A stretch of 64,000 bases of DNA from NCBI RefSeq assembly GCF_921293095.1, contig NC_060259.1:26481812-26545811 (forward strand). Direction: 5' to 3'. Below the pieces are notes generated by a model that saw nothing but the letters and a program-made list of their open reading frames with translations, made no database searches and was not told where the DNA came from. Shown here one piece after another: positions 23,455 to 34,020 of this stretch. Origin of the DNA: Ischnura elegans (lineage: Eukaryota > Arthropoda > Insecta > Odonata > Coenagrionidae). A program made the position numbers and the translations under genes. Every line of letters starts with the position of its first letter. The first letter of the stretch is position 1.

Positions 23455-23899
23455 TTGCAAGAAGGGATGCACATGAGGTGCACAGAGGATGCACAGAGTG
23501 TGTGAGATGCACAAGGGATGAAGTCGTCATACATGCAGTATTTGCTATGAAAGAGAATCGGAATTAATTCTTCTCCCCTTTATATCTTGCTATGCTCTAA
23601 GATATTGGTCTGAACAGGCACTAACCGAGGCGCTAAGCGTAGCGCAAGTACTGCATGTGACATAGCATGCGGAAAGCGTTCGGTGTGAATGAACCTTAAC
23701 TCTCCGTGTTGCGCAGGCCCAAGGCACGTGCGATGACTTTCATGTCTGAAGTCTCATGTGGGTTTTAAGCGCCTCCCCGTGCGTCTTCCCCATCCCTCCC
23801 ATACTCCTTCCTTGCTCCCAATTTTAGACGCACAACAGTTGCTCAAGCTGGGAAGCAAACCCATCCGTCCCATCCCTTTCCTTACTATACCCCACGTTG
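23455..23899. other. Low-level repeats, no gene
   Basis: Short GATGCACA repeats at 23,466-23,525, then GC-richer sequence. CTGAACAGGCACTAACC near 23,611 and CGTTCGGTGTGAATGAACC near 23,678 look like ends of an old inverted-repeat element. No coding region. Confidence 0.35.
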
Positions 23900-23907
23900 G
23901 TCTAGGT

Positions 23908-24416
23908 CAGGGGTCGGCAACCTTTTGAGACGGAAAAGCTACTAGTTATGCAACTATCTGCACGGAAATGAGACTTCTTTGATTTCCACTGATTTATTTC
24001 GTCCGTTCGACATGTTTCGAATCATAGAGGTCATTATCAATTACTAGTAATAGGCACTTAAGAATGACCTCTATGGTTCGAAACATGTCGCGCGGACGAA
24101 ATGAATCAGTGGAAAACAACGAAGTCTCCTTTTTATTTTCGCGTATTAACTTCGACAAAGTTGAGCCTAATACCATTGAACATATTTGCACGGCTTCATT
24201 TCGCCAGTGCTTCAATTTGACTACCGGTAATGGATTTATTTTAGGGACGCTTTCTCCTCTCTCCTTTCTACATTCATAGTTTTTATCCCGTTTTCAATAT
24301 ATTTTTTTTAGTTTCGAAATTAAATAAAAATATTTTTTGCGCATGGAACTGGATGGCCGCAATTAGAAATCGAAAAAGCCGCATACGGGTCGCGAGCTGT
24401 AGGTTGCCGATCCCTG
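23908..24416. mobile_element. hAT element, 509 bp, with a nested foldback
   Basis: Ends CAGGGGTCGGCAACC and, reversed, CAGGGATCGGCAACC are hAT-type. Flanks GTCTAGGT (23,900-23,907) and GTTTAGGT (24,417-24,424) are an 8-bp target duplication with one mismatch. The 23,969-24,129 foldback lies inside it. No transposase remains. Confidence 0.82.
23969..24129. mobile_element. Foldback element with hammerhead-like cores
   Basis: Arms of about 67 bases (23,969-24,036 and 24,063-24,129) pair around a 26-base spacer. The right arm holds AATGACCTCTATGGTTCGAAAC, here split as AATGACC..., stem, TTCGAAAC; the CTGATGA box is degraded. Nested in the hAT element. Confidence 0.65.
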
Positions 24417-24424
24417 GTTTAGGT

Positions 24425-25548
24425 TGATTAGCTGCATCTTGTAAGATATGCAAGGAAGTCGTAATGCATGATCAAACCTCTTCTTGTCTCACGGTGATAA
24501 TATTTTAGAACAATCAGTCCGAAACTTGCGTATTCATGACATCTTATAAACCTACTTTTTTCTGTTATTACTTGTAACCGCCAGAAAACGACGATAATTT
24601 CATATGAGCAGTAATTTTTATCCATCACCTTATTTAATTTAAACCAAGTAAATAATTTTCTTTTTAAAGCTATTGTTCTATAGGTTTCTTAAAAATTATT
24701 GCCTTACTTACCCACTGAAAAGGGTAAACATAAGAGGAGCTATCATGTACAAAACATTTTGCATTACATATTTTATATTGCAGTGATTTGCTATTTTAAG
24801 TTTAGAGAGTCAATATATTGCAGTCACCGCACTGTAAGAAAATTACCTGTATGTAAGACCTGGTTGCTACCAATGTACTTCACTCTATTTTTCTCTTTCC
24901 CATTATACGTAACTAGAACAAGCTCACTGCAATCAAAATCTCCCATGTGTGAATTAACAAAATTTAGGTAACTATAATGGTAAACAAATGAACAAATGAA
25001 ATAAAGCTTTGGTGACTCCAAGCTAATGAGCCATGGTTAGCCTCTACATCAAACGCTCTCCTTCAATTGGATGCTCCTCTCATTCAGGGTCCACTAGTGC
25101 GTTCATGTCCGAACTCAGAAAATATCCCTCGCTTGGATTATTGACAATAGTAGCGACCTTACCACACGTCTTTTTAAGCGGCTTGCGGGTTAATACGTAT
25201 ATTTAGAACAGCAATAATTCGTGAGTACAAAAAGGAAGACTCTCCATTTTTGTATTTAACGATCTGTACATAATGGGAGTCATTTCAGTACTTTTATAGC
25301 TGAAAATTTTCGTATATTTTTATTGTGTAATTTATCACAAAATCTTTCCAGAAAGCGTACATATAGCGCTAAATTTAAGGAAAAACGCAAAACCACATAA
25401 ACGTCATCCTGAAAATAACTTTGACGCAGTCAACTCGAAAAAATTGAATAAAACTACAAAAAACAATATTTTTCTTATTCTCTCACAAAACAGCTCGTAG
25501 CAGATACGTGAAGATTTCTTGAGATTTAAGAAGATTTTGAAAGATTTA
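24425..25548. other. No gene seen
   Basis: AT-rich, no recognised gene or repeat. Confidence 0.35.
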
Positions 25549-25702
25549 AGCTACGTGTTCTCTAGCACCGTAAAGTTTAATGGCGATATATGTAGCTGCC
25601 ACAATAATTTTCACTAAGTAGAAAACTTTCACTTTAAAAAACTGAGAAGTTTTGAAAATTAATTGAGCTGCATGAAGAAGCTCTGGGTTAGAAAGGATTA
25701 AC
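25549..25702 (+). repeat. Dispersed repeat R4, copy 2
   Basis: Matches 16,745-16,895: GTAAAGTTTAAT, ATGTAGCTGCCACAATAATT, GTAGAAAA-TTTCACTTT, GAAGCTCTGGGTTAG-AAGG. About 150 bp, no tRNA head or end repeats seen. Possibly an ancient SINE or MITE. Confidence 0.65.
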
Positions 25703-26842
25703 TTATATAACTTGTATAACTTAGTCAAAATATAATTCAAATTTCTTCGCGCATAACCAGTTATTTATTTACTTTGGAGAATCTTTAAGGGGTAAGTATT
25801 CAGTGAAGAAATCATGTTTTGATATACCTATTAATAGGAATGATAGATTGATGATAGATTCTGTTCCAAGGAGTCCTCTCCAACTTCTCCAAGCCAACTC
25901 ACCTAAGCGCAAAGTGGTAGTACAAATGATTTTTTCCAATCGCCTCCACTTAGATAACCCACACATAAACATTCATTTCATCCAGTGGACTGCATAAAAA
26001 AGAAATTATTGTCAAGAAAACATTATAATTATCCAACATTGCAAGGAAGAGTCCACTACGATGATACACCGGGTAAAAATTAAAAGCAACATGATAAATT
26101 AAACTGGTTGTTTTAGGGGAATGTGGTGGAACCGCTGCATTATGAATAAAAGAAAGATACTTTGTGGATTCCACTCGAAAAATTTCTTAAAAACGTGTCA
26201 CGTTTCGACGATTACTGCATAGGTTACATCATGTGGCTACATGAAGATAGATCAGGATTAAAAATATGAAGCATGGGCACTATTAGTTCATGCAAATGCT
26301 GTTGATAATTACTAGAATTCCTTGAAATGGTTCTTCCGTCAGATGAAAATTCAATAGTCATGGCAACAAAGTTCACGGTCATTAATCAACTTTGACAGAT
26401 GATCTGAATGAATATGGCAAAAAATTAATTGCATATTAAGTATAAAACACTTGTTGGACATTCTTTCATACGAATACGTAGCTGCTAGCAGGATTGATGA
26501 ATATTGAAGATAATTGATACTTTTGGTCTCTCGTTACACTTTTAATTAAAAGTTTAAGCAATTCCACACACTGAATTAAATGTGCTGCAAGAACCATTTA
26601 TATCCTCTGGGAGCTAGAGAGGGCCATCCTGGTTTAAGAGGTCCATGAACTTGGATGACTTTGTCCAAATCTTGGATTTTTTATGGAAAATATGCTCAAA
26701 CAGCCCTTGTTTCAGCATGTTTTCCATAAAATGCATTCTACTCTCTTATATGAAATATAGTTTTCCTGCCGGAGACAACATTAGTGGACACGCGTGATAC
26801 TCGAAGTCCCCGCGTGAGCGGCGGTTAAATATACATGAATTG
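25703..26842. other. No gene; one hammerhead-like core
   Basis: AT-rich. At about 26,200-26,245 the minus strand reads CACATGATGTAACC, then TCGTCGAAACGTGAC, a degenerate form of the hammerhead-like core. Nothing else recognised. Confidence 0.3.
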
Positions 26843-26988
26843 CCATGAGAAAAAATTCCCCTGGACCGGTAATCGAACCATGGACCTTTGGCTTTCCGGG
26901 CCACTATGCAGACCACTAAGCTTTCTAGATTCCTTATTTCCTAAGGTCCGTAGTTCGATTTCCGGTCCAGGGGAATTTTTTCACATGG
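26843..26988 (-). repeat. tRNA-like foldback repeat
   Basis: About 35 bases at each end (AATTCCCCTGGACCGG and its complement) are inverted. On the minus strand the interior has an A-box-like CTTAGTGGTCTGC and a B box GGTTCGATTACCGG. It looks like a tRNA-derived sequence duplicated head to head. Confidence 0.55.
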
Positions 26989-28644
26989 AAATTTATGTAA
27001 ATTTTTAGTCACCTTTTAAAATTTCATTTATTTCTTGAATCTTTTGTATTTTTTGAAGGGGGGCAATCGCACTTCGTCATGGGGACACTCTTATCATACC
27101 ATTAACTACACAAATTTTCTGTGTAGGGAAATCGGAATGTCGAATATGACAATTTTCTACCGGCGTGATCAAGAAAGTAGACTTAAGTATATCTCGTGTG
27201 TGGAGATCAGAATATTTTTCATACATTTCAAATAATTATCTATATAAATATTTTTGGCACCATTTATAATCAATTCTAATGCAGATTCACTTTGACTGGA
27301 GAAATATTGTTCACAAAATATGAGCCGAAGTACCCCAAAATGAAATAAAAATTGCATCTTTACACAATCTTCAAGATATAATTTAATTATTGACTGAGAC
27401 AAACTAACTACCCATTGCGTAAGAACTCATTGACTGCTCTTGGCATTTTTATCGGAACTTACGAGAAATTTCTTAGCCAGTAAACTCATCATAGAGATGG
27501 AACCTTTCAAATATTGTGCGGTTGGTTAGACAACGTCACCCCAAGGTAGACCAAACCTAGTTCTCTTACGGTAGAAGACCTTGGCAGAAAAATAGGTATT
27601 CGAAAAGATCTCAGTTTTTGATCCCCAAGAAGTTTCGACTAAAGACGTGAACTCTGACTTAACGACGAAAAATTCATGGCCTCGGATCATTGGAGACAGA
27701 GAAGCTGATTTTGGGGTTGGAAGAATTACATAAATTACTACAAAAGCTAAATTCCCTGGGTTCATTGGATATAATTAAAGCAATCCAGGAACTCAAATTG
27801 TCTGAGATATCGTTTGCATCTAATTTCCTTTAAGCAATTAGGGTCCCCTCTGCAAATGTCGACTGAGAAATATTTTTTCCTGCTATAGTACTGTGTTTAC
27901 AGATAAGAGAACAATTCTAAAAGAAGATAACTTGATCACAATAGCAATATTTCATTTGAAATTACAGACATTAGAAAGTAATTTCACTTCTATGTAGGCT
28001 AGATATATGGATACGCGAAGGAAAAAATATTTAAAATAGGTGAATTCAGTCTATACTCCATGTATAATATTGCTTAAATATCCCCGGTCAATAATATCTT
28101 AAATTAAGGGCAATGGGTGGGCCACTGAAAGCATGGCTCTCAATCAACATCAATTATTTTGACGTTAAAATAACACCAATTTCAGGGCAAAATAACGTCG
28201 CTTTTGTAAAAATATAACACCACTTTTGGCTTTAAAACTAGCCCACCTTTTGCATGTCCCTAGTAATAGAATGTCAGGGTGAAACGTACAGAGTAATTTT
28301 TTTCTCCACAGCTTCACTATAACACAAGCTAGTCTTACAGTTGGCTGGGATGGCAGGAGCAAATATTTTCGGACCCAATCGCTCCGGCGGAGGTGTATTT
28401 TGAGGGGGAAGTTGTGGGAGGCAAGGGAGGGGGTAGATGCACAGAGCCTCATTCGCACGACAGATTCCGAAGGGACCGGTGTTCTCGAGCGATTGTGATT
28501 CCCGCGCGCCGTCTGGAGATAGCTTTGTGTAGAAATCCTTGCAGTCGCACGCAAAAAATTAACATTTAAGAGGAGATTTATGTAGATTATTCAACTTTTC
28601 GATTTGAATTGAAGAGTAAATATCACGAGGCGTTAGATTTCAAG
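26989..28644. other. No gene; region upstream of small gene 1
   Basis: AT-rich to about 28,330, then a GC-richer patch (28,340-28,550) ending about 100 bases before the start codon of gene 1, which may include its promoter or 5' UTR. No core promoter element could be fixed. A minus-strand open stretch over this patch resembles nothing known. Confidence 0.35.
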
Positions 28645-28964
28645 ATGAATATCGTCATCAAAGTCATCGTGATCACTTTGCTGCTCCTTCCATGGTCTGC
28701 ACGAAGTACGTATCTATCAGATTGGAATTAGTTTGTGTATTGAATCCATCCACATGTGTGTCCAAGTTTAGTTAGCAGGAATGAATTGCTTTCAGTGGCA
28801 GGTATCGAGGGAGAGATTGGCGAGGAGAGTGCGGAGGCGCGAGGAGCCGCACCCGTCGCCGGCACCACACAAAGCGGCTACGCGCCGCTGACCGCAGTCA
28901 CTGCCTGCACAAAAGCCACCCTTGCAGCGTGTACTTGCATGCCATGTTCAAAATATGAACCAAG
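28645..28964 (+). CDS. Small secreted-protein gene 1: signal-peptide exon and ectodomain exon
   Basis: Exon 1 (28,645-28,705) encodes MNIVIKVIVITLLLLPWSAR, a signal peptide, and ends in phase 1 at a strong donor GTACGT. Exon 2 starts at 28,796 after TTGCTTTCAG, the only nearby acceptor in phase, and runs to 28,964 at a consensus GTGAGT donor (phase 2). It adds a Glu/Ala-rich segment (residues 21-50) and a cysteine cluster C58, C66, C68, C71 (CTCMPC). I do not recognise the family; a secreted or membrane protein is inferred. The gene must continue: phase-2-compatible acceptors stand at 32,077, 33,044 and 33,878. Joining to 33,878 would give 89 residues ending YFGCCDL with two more cysteines. 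Gene 2 at 61,667 has a matching first exon, phase and donor, which supports both. Confidence 0.6.
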
Positions 28965-31134
28965 GTGAGTAGGGACTTTTATAATTTCACTTTTCCTCTT
29001 CATTGCCTGAATTGAGCCATGATTTCGTCCAACGGGGTTGTTCATAAAGATCCGAAATCGAAAATAATTTGAACGAAGCCAGTTTTAAATGCGCCTTCGC
29101 TCCTGGTGGGCCATTTTACAATAATTTTGAAATTCTGTTGGTTTCGCCGCACTTCCGCTATTGGGTTATTGTTTATTTTGACTTAATTGTAATTATCTTA
29201 TTTAAAGAAAGGTAGGATGATATAAAATTAGATTACCTGTTTCACTAGGGAAGAAAAAATATTAATTTTATAAAGCGGTATACGAAATGGTCTCCCGATT
29301 CGGACGATATAATCCCCTAAGTGATAAATAATTTGGTAGATGAAGGGGAAAATAGGCGAAGAAAATCATTTTACTATTCAATAATTCCCTAATAAGTTTA
29401 ACATAAGAAATTACGAAAGTTATCGCATTTTTTTCATGATTTAGTGACGTCATCAGCCATCTGGCTCATGCATTTTGTCGGGAAGAATTATTTACAAAGA
29501 GAGAGAACCGCACAAAAGAGTTTAAGCAACAACGAGCCACGCGAATTCCACCGAGGAGTGGCTGAGTTGCGAATACATTCCCAGCATGTGCTTGTGACGT
29601 CATCAATTCATCTTTGATAGGATCAAGGGCGTCGATTTTTCGCTGCGAGTGGCTCAAGAAGTAGGCGACGGATGGAATAGCGGAAAAATACGGGTATCCT
29701 CATTTTGGAAACTACTATTACTTACGGCAATAGAAAACACTGCTGAACAAGTCCATTTATCATTCTCTTAAATTGCCTTAGCTTATATTTTTATTGCAGT
29801 ATCTTAGCTTATTGAAGTGTCGCAAATGTTTATCATGGATATAGATATGTAATTGAGCTTAATATAAATTAATGGAGCTTAACTTTTAAAAACAAACGAT
29901 TACATTCTCCGCGTAGCGTATCTCTTGAGGGATAATGTGTATGTTGACATGTACCCCAGCGACTGGAGCGCCGCTATTTATTGCGACTGGTGGGAATCAA
30001 TGGAACCGAGGGAGTGAAGACTCCTATTTAGAGTATTTATGATTGTAGCATTTGTTCCTTAACGTCTCCCTCAGGGCTAAACGTGGTGCTGTAACGTGGT
30101 CCGGGACTAGGATGCGGCTGGGGGGGGGGGGGGCACGTACCCCGGGTGGCAAATTGCTGGAGGCGGCTAAGTTTGAAATTTTCATTAATAAAAATTATTT
30201 AATTTATCAAATGCAATTATTTAACGATATTATTAATATAAAATCATTAAACAATAATATTAATTAAACTTCTTAATAGCAAACGTGCGGTGCGTAATTT
30301 CAACTGCCGGGAGCGGGACAGGGGCAGGGCAGAGGGGCACGGGTCCCAGTCGCAGAGTGGGCGGAAATCGAAAAAAGCTTGACAAAACCCTAAATTTTCA
30401 CTATTTTTTTGGTAAGCAAGAATGGTACAGTCCGATAGAATAATGTCCAAGGATCAAGGAACAATGGCTATTTAAATATTTGGTTCACCCATTAAATCAT
30501 TAAAATTATAAAAAATTTCAATTCTGAATTTCTGCAAAAATCGAGAATTTACTTTCGCTCGTGAGCCGAATATGGTTTTCCATAAATTTCAAAGCATATT
30601 TTCTGAAAGAGTACCTTTTCTAAGAATTATACGGGATATTTTATTTATTTTTATCAATTTTTCATATAATAATTAAACATTCAAAAGTGCATTGTTTTTG
30701 GACTATTTTTGATATAGTGTAAAAAAACTTTGAGGGCGACGACACTCGATCGTAAAATTCATATGGAAAGAAAGACCTAAATCTTGACTATCTGATCCAA
30801 AAGAAAAATCTACTAGTCGGCAGATTTCTGTAGGCGATCAAATGTGAAAAGTTCATTTTAAAAAAGTACTGTAATTTATCTAAATTATTTAACAACAAAC
30901 GGCGTTACATTTAATTAATAAGTTTTCCAAGGAGGTTTGACAGAATTTAAAAACTTTTAAACAATGGCATTAATAAACCTTAATTGCAAACATACGAAGT
31001 GTAATTTCAACCGCCGCATCTAAAATAAAATTGCCTCCGGATGTACTATATTTTAAACGATTTTTATTTCTCCAGGTGAATACTATTGATGAATTCTTCT
31101 CGGGTTCTCAGCCAGGTTAACTCTTTCGTGTATT
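28965..31134. other. Probable intron of gene 1 with old repeats
   Basis: AT-rich. Holds a G-run with C-rich ends near 30,120-30,140, an R1-type signature (GTGGGCGGAAATCGAAAAAA) at about 30,352, and a related pair TTGCAAACATACGAAGTGTA (30,987) / TAGCAAACGTGCGGTGCGTA (30,277). TTCCAAGGAGGTTTGACAGA near 30,933 recurs near 31,703. Near 29,570-29,630 a segment resembles 39,480-39,545 (TGTGCTTGTGACGTCAT). Confidence 0.4.
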
Positions 31135-31322
31135 TCAAGTTCAATTCAATTAATAAGTTAATTTTTAGTTGTATGATAAGAATTAATGTATTATTTTTTA
31201 CTATCGGTATCTTTTCTGTTTCTTACTTAGTTTTAAATTGGTTCATTTGTTGCTCGTGTATGTAAATCAAATGCTGCCACCAGGTAATTGCCTACTTGCA
31301 GCAATATGTAGTAATAATAATA
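31135..31322 (+). repeat. Dispersed repeat R3, copy 2 (LINE-tail-like)
   Basis: Matches 12,040-12,240 and ends in a TAATAATAATAA tail. It is directly followed by a hammerhead-like core. Confidence 0.5.
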
Positions 31323-31370
31323 AGCCGATGTTTCGAAAGACGACTTGTCTCCCATCTTCAAGGCCATGTT
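31323..31370 (-). ncRNA. Single hammerhead-like core
   Basis: The minus strand reads CCTTGAAGATGGGAGAC, a loop, GTCTTTCGAAACATCGGC: box, stem GAGAC/GTCTT and GAAAC. It abuts the R3 tail, which may mean both belong to one retroelement end. Confidence 0.35.
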
Positions 31371-31620
31371 ACTCCTATATTTATTATATTTTAGTGGTGG
31401 GGGAGGGGGAGTGAGGGAGGATCAGTGGAGGGGGGCAGCAAACTGATCTTTGCCCCCCATGACGAAAATACTAGTTTCGGCCCTGGCACCTACCGTTATA
31501 TGCTATTAGCACCGTTAAAGAATATTTTGTTGCCCGACAGAGAAAGTTTCTTCATTGAGAGTGTGTATTTATAGTGCATGTCCATCTCACACACACGGTT
31601 GTTCATCACATTTTCACCAG

Positions 31621-31778
31621 AGAATGTCGAACAATTCTTTAATGTCCCAAGCAGTGACAATTATTTATTTTTTCCTCCATTTTGCCAGTCAAATAACACT
31701 TTTCAAGGAGGTTTGACAGAAGTCATCAACGGATATCATAGTGATATCTGCCCCAATATAACTGCTCTCCGCGCCTGA
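31621..31778 (+). other. Candidate exon, phase-1 entry
   Basis: After an acceptor-like CACATTTTCACCAG the frame reads NVEQFFNVPSSDNYLFFPP, later CQSNNTFQGG, ending HSDICPNITALRA and a stop. It is protein-like, with two N-glycosylation sites and two cysteines, and its phase would fit exon 1 of gene 1. No second line of evidence; it may be chance or part of an old element. Confidence 0.2.
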
Positions 31779-32076
31779 TTACGATAATTTGAGAAAGCAT
31801 AATTCGACGCAAATTTCACCTGGTTTCATTTACACACGAACGCATTTGGCATTTTAAATTTTCATTTAACTTTTGGTTGTTATTCGCGTTTGGTGGTCCC
31901 TGTTGCCATATATTTTTTTATTTGTAAGATGATGGACTTGGTGTTTTTCGTAATGGTAAGTGTAATGGAAAGGCACTGAGTTTTACAGGAAATTTTAAAA
32001 AAATGTAAATGTTTGCGATTAAAATTGTAACAGGTCTCGTAACCGATTACAAATTTTGAAAAGTGCCTCTCACTAG

Positions 32077-32236
32077 GCCCAGGCCAATTATGTTTTTACT
32101 TTCACCCATCTCTGTCAATTCCAATTGCCTCGCGACATCCCCCACGGTCCAAAGCGAATGCGAGGACATTTCCCGTTTTTCTAAGAACCCCTCTGCTTTT
32201 ATGACCGAACAGATGGCATACGAGCCATGCAGCTGA
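32077..32236 (+). other. Candidate terminal exon, phase-2 entry
   Basis: After CTCTCACTAG (or, six bases later, GCCCAG) an open frame reads NSNCLATSPTVQSECED, then SRFSKNPSAFMTEQM, and ends YEPCS stop. Both acceptors fit the phase-2 exit of gene 1 exon 2. The minus strand is also open here, so coding strand is uncertain. Confidence 0.22.
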
Positions 32237-33043
32237 GACATAACATCTGCTAAGTATTGGAAGGAATTAGAATTAGCCCTTACTTGACTTTTTACATTCT
32301 TATCTACTTATACGCAGCCACTGGAGTAAAACTATCTGGATGTGGTATTCTCTAAGCTGGGGGTAACAGAAATAAGAAGCGAGATGTCTAGTCTCGCTTG
32401 GGGCTCCCAAACACGCTTGAAAACGTAGCATCAATTATATTTTCTATTCCGCAGGGAATTTCAAGAATCGTGGAATGTATAAAAATATTTTAGCAATATT
32501 AGCAATGTAGGAGTCAATACAGTTTTTGTTACATGTTATTTTTGTTCTTATTGTTAACTGATTTTCATTTTTTTGTAATAATGAACACTTTTCTGTGCAT
32601 AAACTTCCCTGATACTATATTTATTATTATATATTACTTTTTATTATTATTAATATTGTTACTATTATTATTATATTATTTTTATCAGTTGCTATATTAT
32701 ACACTGTATTTTTACTGGGGTCATTGATTTTTTAGCAAAGACTTGAAATGCACAGTTTTTCAAGGAGGGGGATGATAATTGGAATGATTGGAGTATAACA
32801 TCCTTGATATTTAAACCGTATTTTTTAATTATTTATTTAACTTGACACATATAATAGCTTTAGCATACTTCCTACGAGCGTAATCGAAGTCTCTCCTCTC
32901 CTTTCAGACTTTAACGTTGTGAATTATGCATAGATAAGAACGTGGAAATTTCGGGCAATTAGTATTTCTTTGAGCCTTCATCATCAAAAATTATTTAAAT
33001 TCATGAATTCCTCTGACCGCGCATTTCTTTCCTTTATTTCCAG
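32237..33043. other. No gene; low-complexity TTA tract
   Basis: AT-rich with a TTATTA-rich low-complexity tract at about 32,620-32,700. Confidence 0.45.
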
Positions 33044-33144
33044 GATGATGGAGAAGAAACTTCATCAGTTATTGTGATCCACACCATGGGTTCTGTCTTC
33101 GTGATCATCATAGTTGTGAAAATCAGTCAATGCATTTTACTATG
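33044..33144 (+). other. Candidate exon A, frame ambiguous
   Basis: Bounded by an acceptor CTTTATTTCCAG and a donor ATG|GTAACC. In phase 0 it reads DDGEETSSVIVI then a membrane-like VFVIIIVVKI and leaves in phase 2. Entered from gene 1 exon 2 (phase 2) it reads MMEKKLHQLL and stops. Its first 35 bases are about 70% identical to exon candidate B at 33,878, with matching acceptors, so one is probably a duplicate of the other. Confidence 0.3.
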
Positions 33145-33877
33145 GTAACCTCCAATTCTCATTTAACATCGGAAAATAAAGCACCAGTCCGTAAATGCTC
33201 TCGAATCATGATCTGAGAACACGATATTCGAAACTAAAGGGAATACGTGCAGGTACAATTGAAAGAAGGGGCTGGTGAAAATATGCGGGTTAGAAGGATT
33301 AACTACCGGGTAGGCGGGTGGCTCACTTGTATGTTTTCTCGCCAACAATGTTTAAGGAAAATTTCAAGCGTGTGGCACGACTCACGCCATGGGGAGGTTT
33401 CTCATGCCTTGATATATTTTCCGCCAGAAATAGCGTATAAATGGCTAATCAAATATATTTTTACCGTTTTATACTTCATCATTACAAAGTGTACATATGA
33501 GTATTTGCATGTATATTCCTATTATTCTGGACGGCATGTTGGAGATGATAACACTGAGGTGCTTCAATTAAACGTTAATAATGTTTTTTATACTTAAACC
33601 TTAATATTAAAAAAAAATATTTATTACCTTTTATGTTAAGTATATTTGCCACTTCAATTTGACCAGTAATGTTGTTACATAACCGGTATCATGTATTAAA
33701 CTTGGAATGAATAATATCTAACCCATCTTTTACTGATTTATAGGCAAAAATAACTAATGTCCTCGAATCATTACTAACCATGAGCCTCAGACTGAAAACT
33801 TCTGCATCTACAACCAAGTATATTTTAAAGAATATGAATTTACATCGTCTTCAAATCGATTTATTTATTTTTTCCAG

Positions 33878-34020
33878 GATTTTGGAGAGAAAATATTTCG
33901 GTTGCTGTGATCTGTAACGTGTCAACATTCTTCGCGAGCGCAATGGCCGTGGAATTCAGGAAATTCGTCCGGGGGAAACATGCAGCCGCTTCAAGTGAAC
34001 CACCGAGGCTATCAGCTTGA
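33878..34020 (+). other. Candidate exon B, possible last exon of gene 1
   Basis: After the acceptor TTATTTTTTCCAG. Entered in phase 2 from gene 1 exon 2 it reads ILERKYFGCCDL and stops at 33,917, extending the cysteine cluster (C86, C87). Entered in phase 1 it reads FWRENISVAVICNVS, a membrane-like stretch, then a basic tail RKFVRGKH and stops at 34,020; this frame aligns with the membrane-like frame of exon A. Only one can be right, or splicing is alternative. Confidence 0.35.

Noticed and set aside
28165-28554. 129-codon minus-strand open frame upstream of gene 1
   Set aside because: No recognisable domain and it covers the likely promoter of a plus-strand gene.
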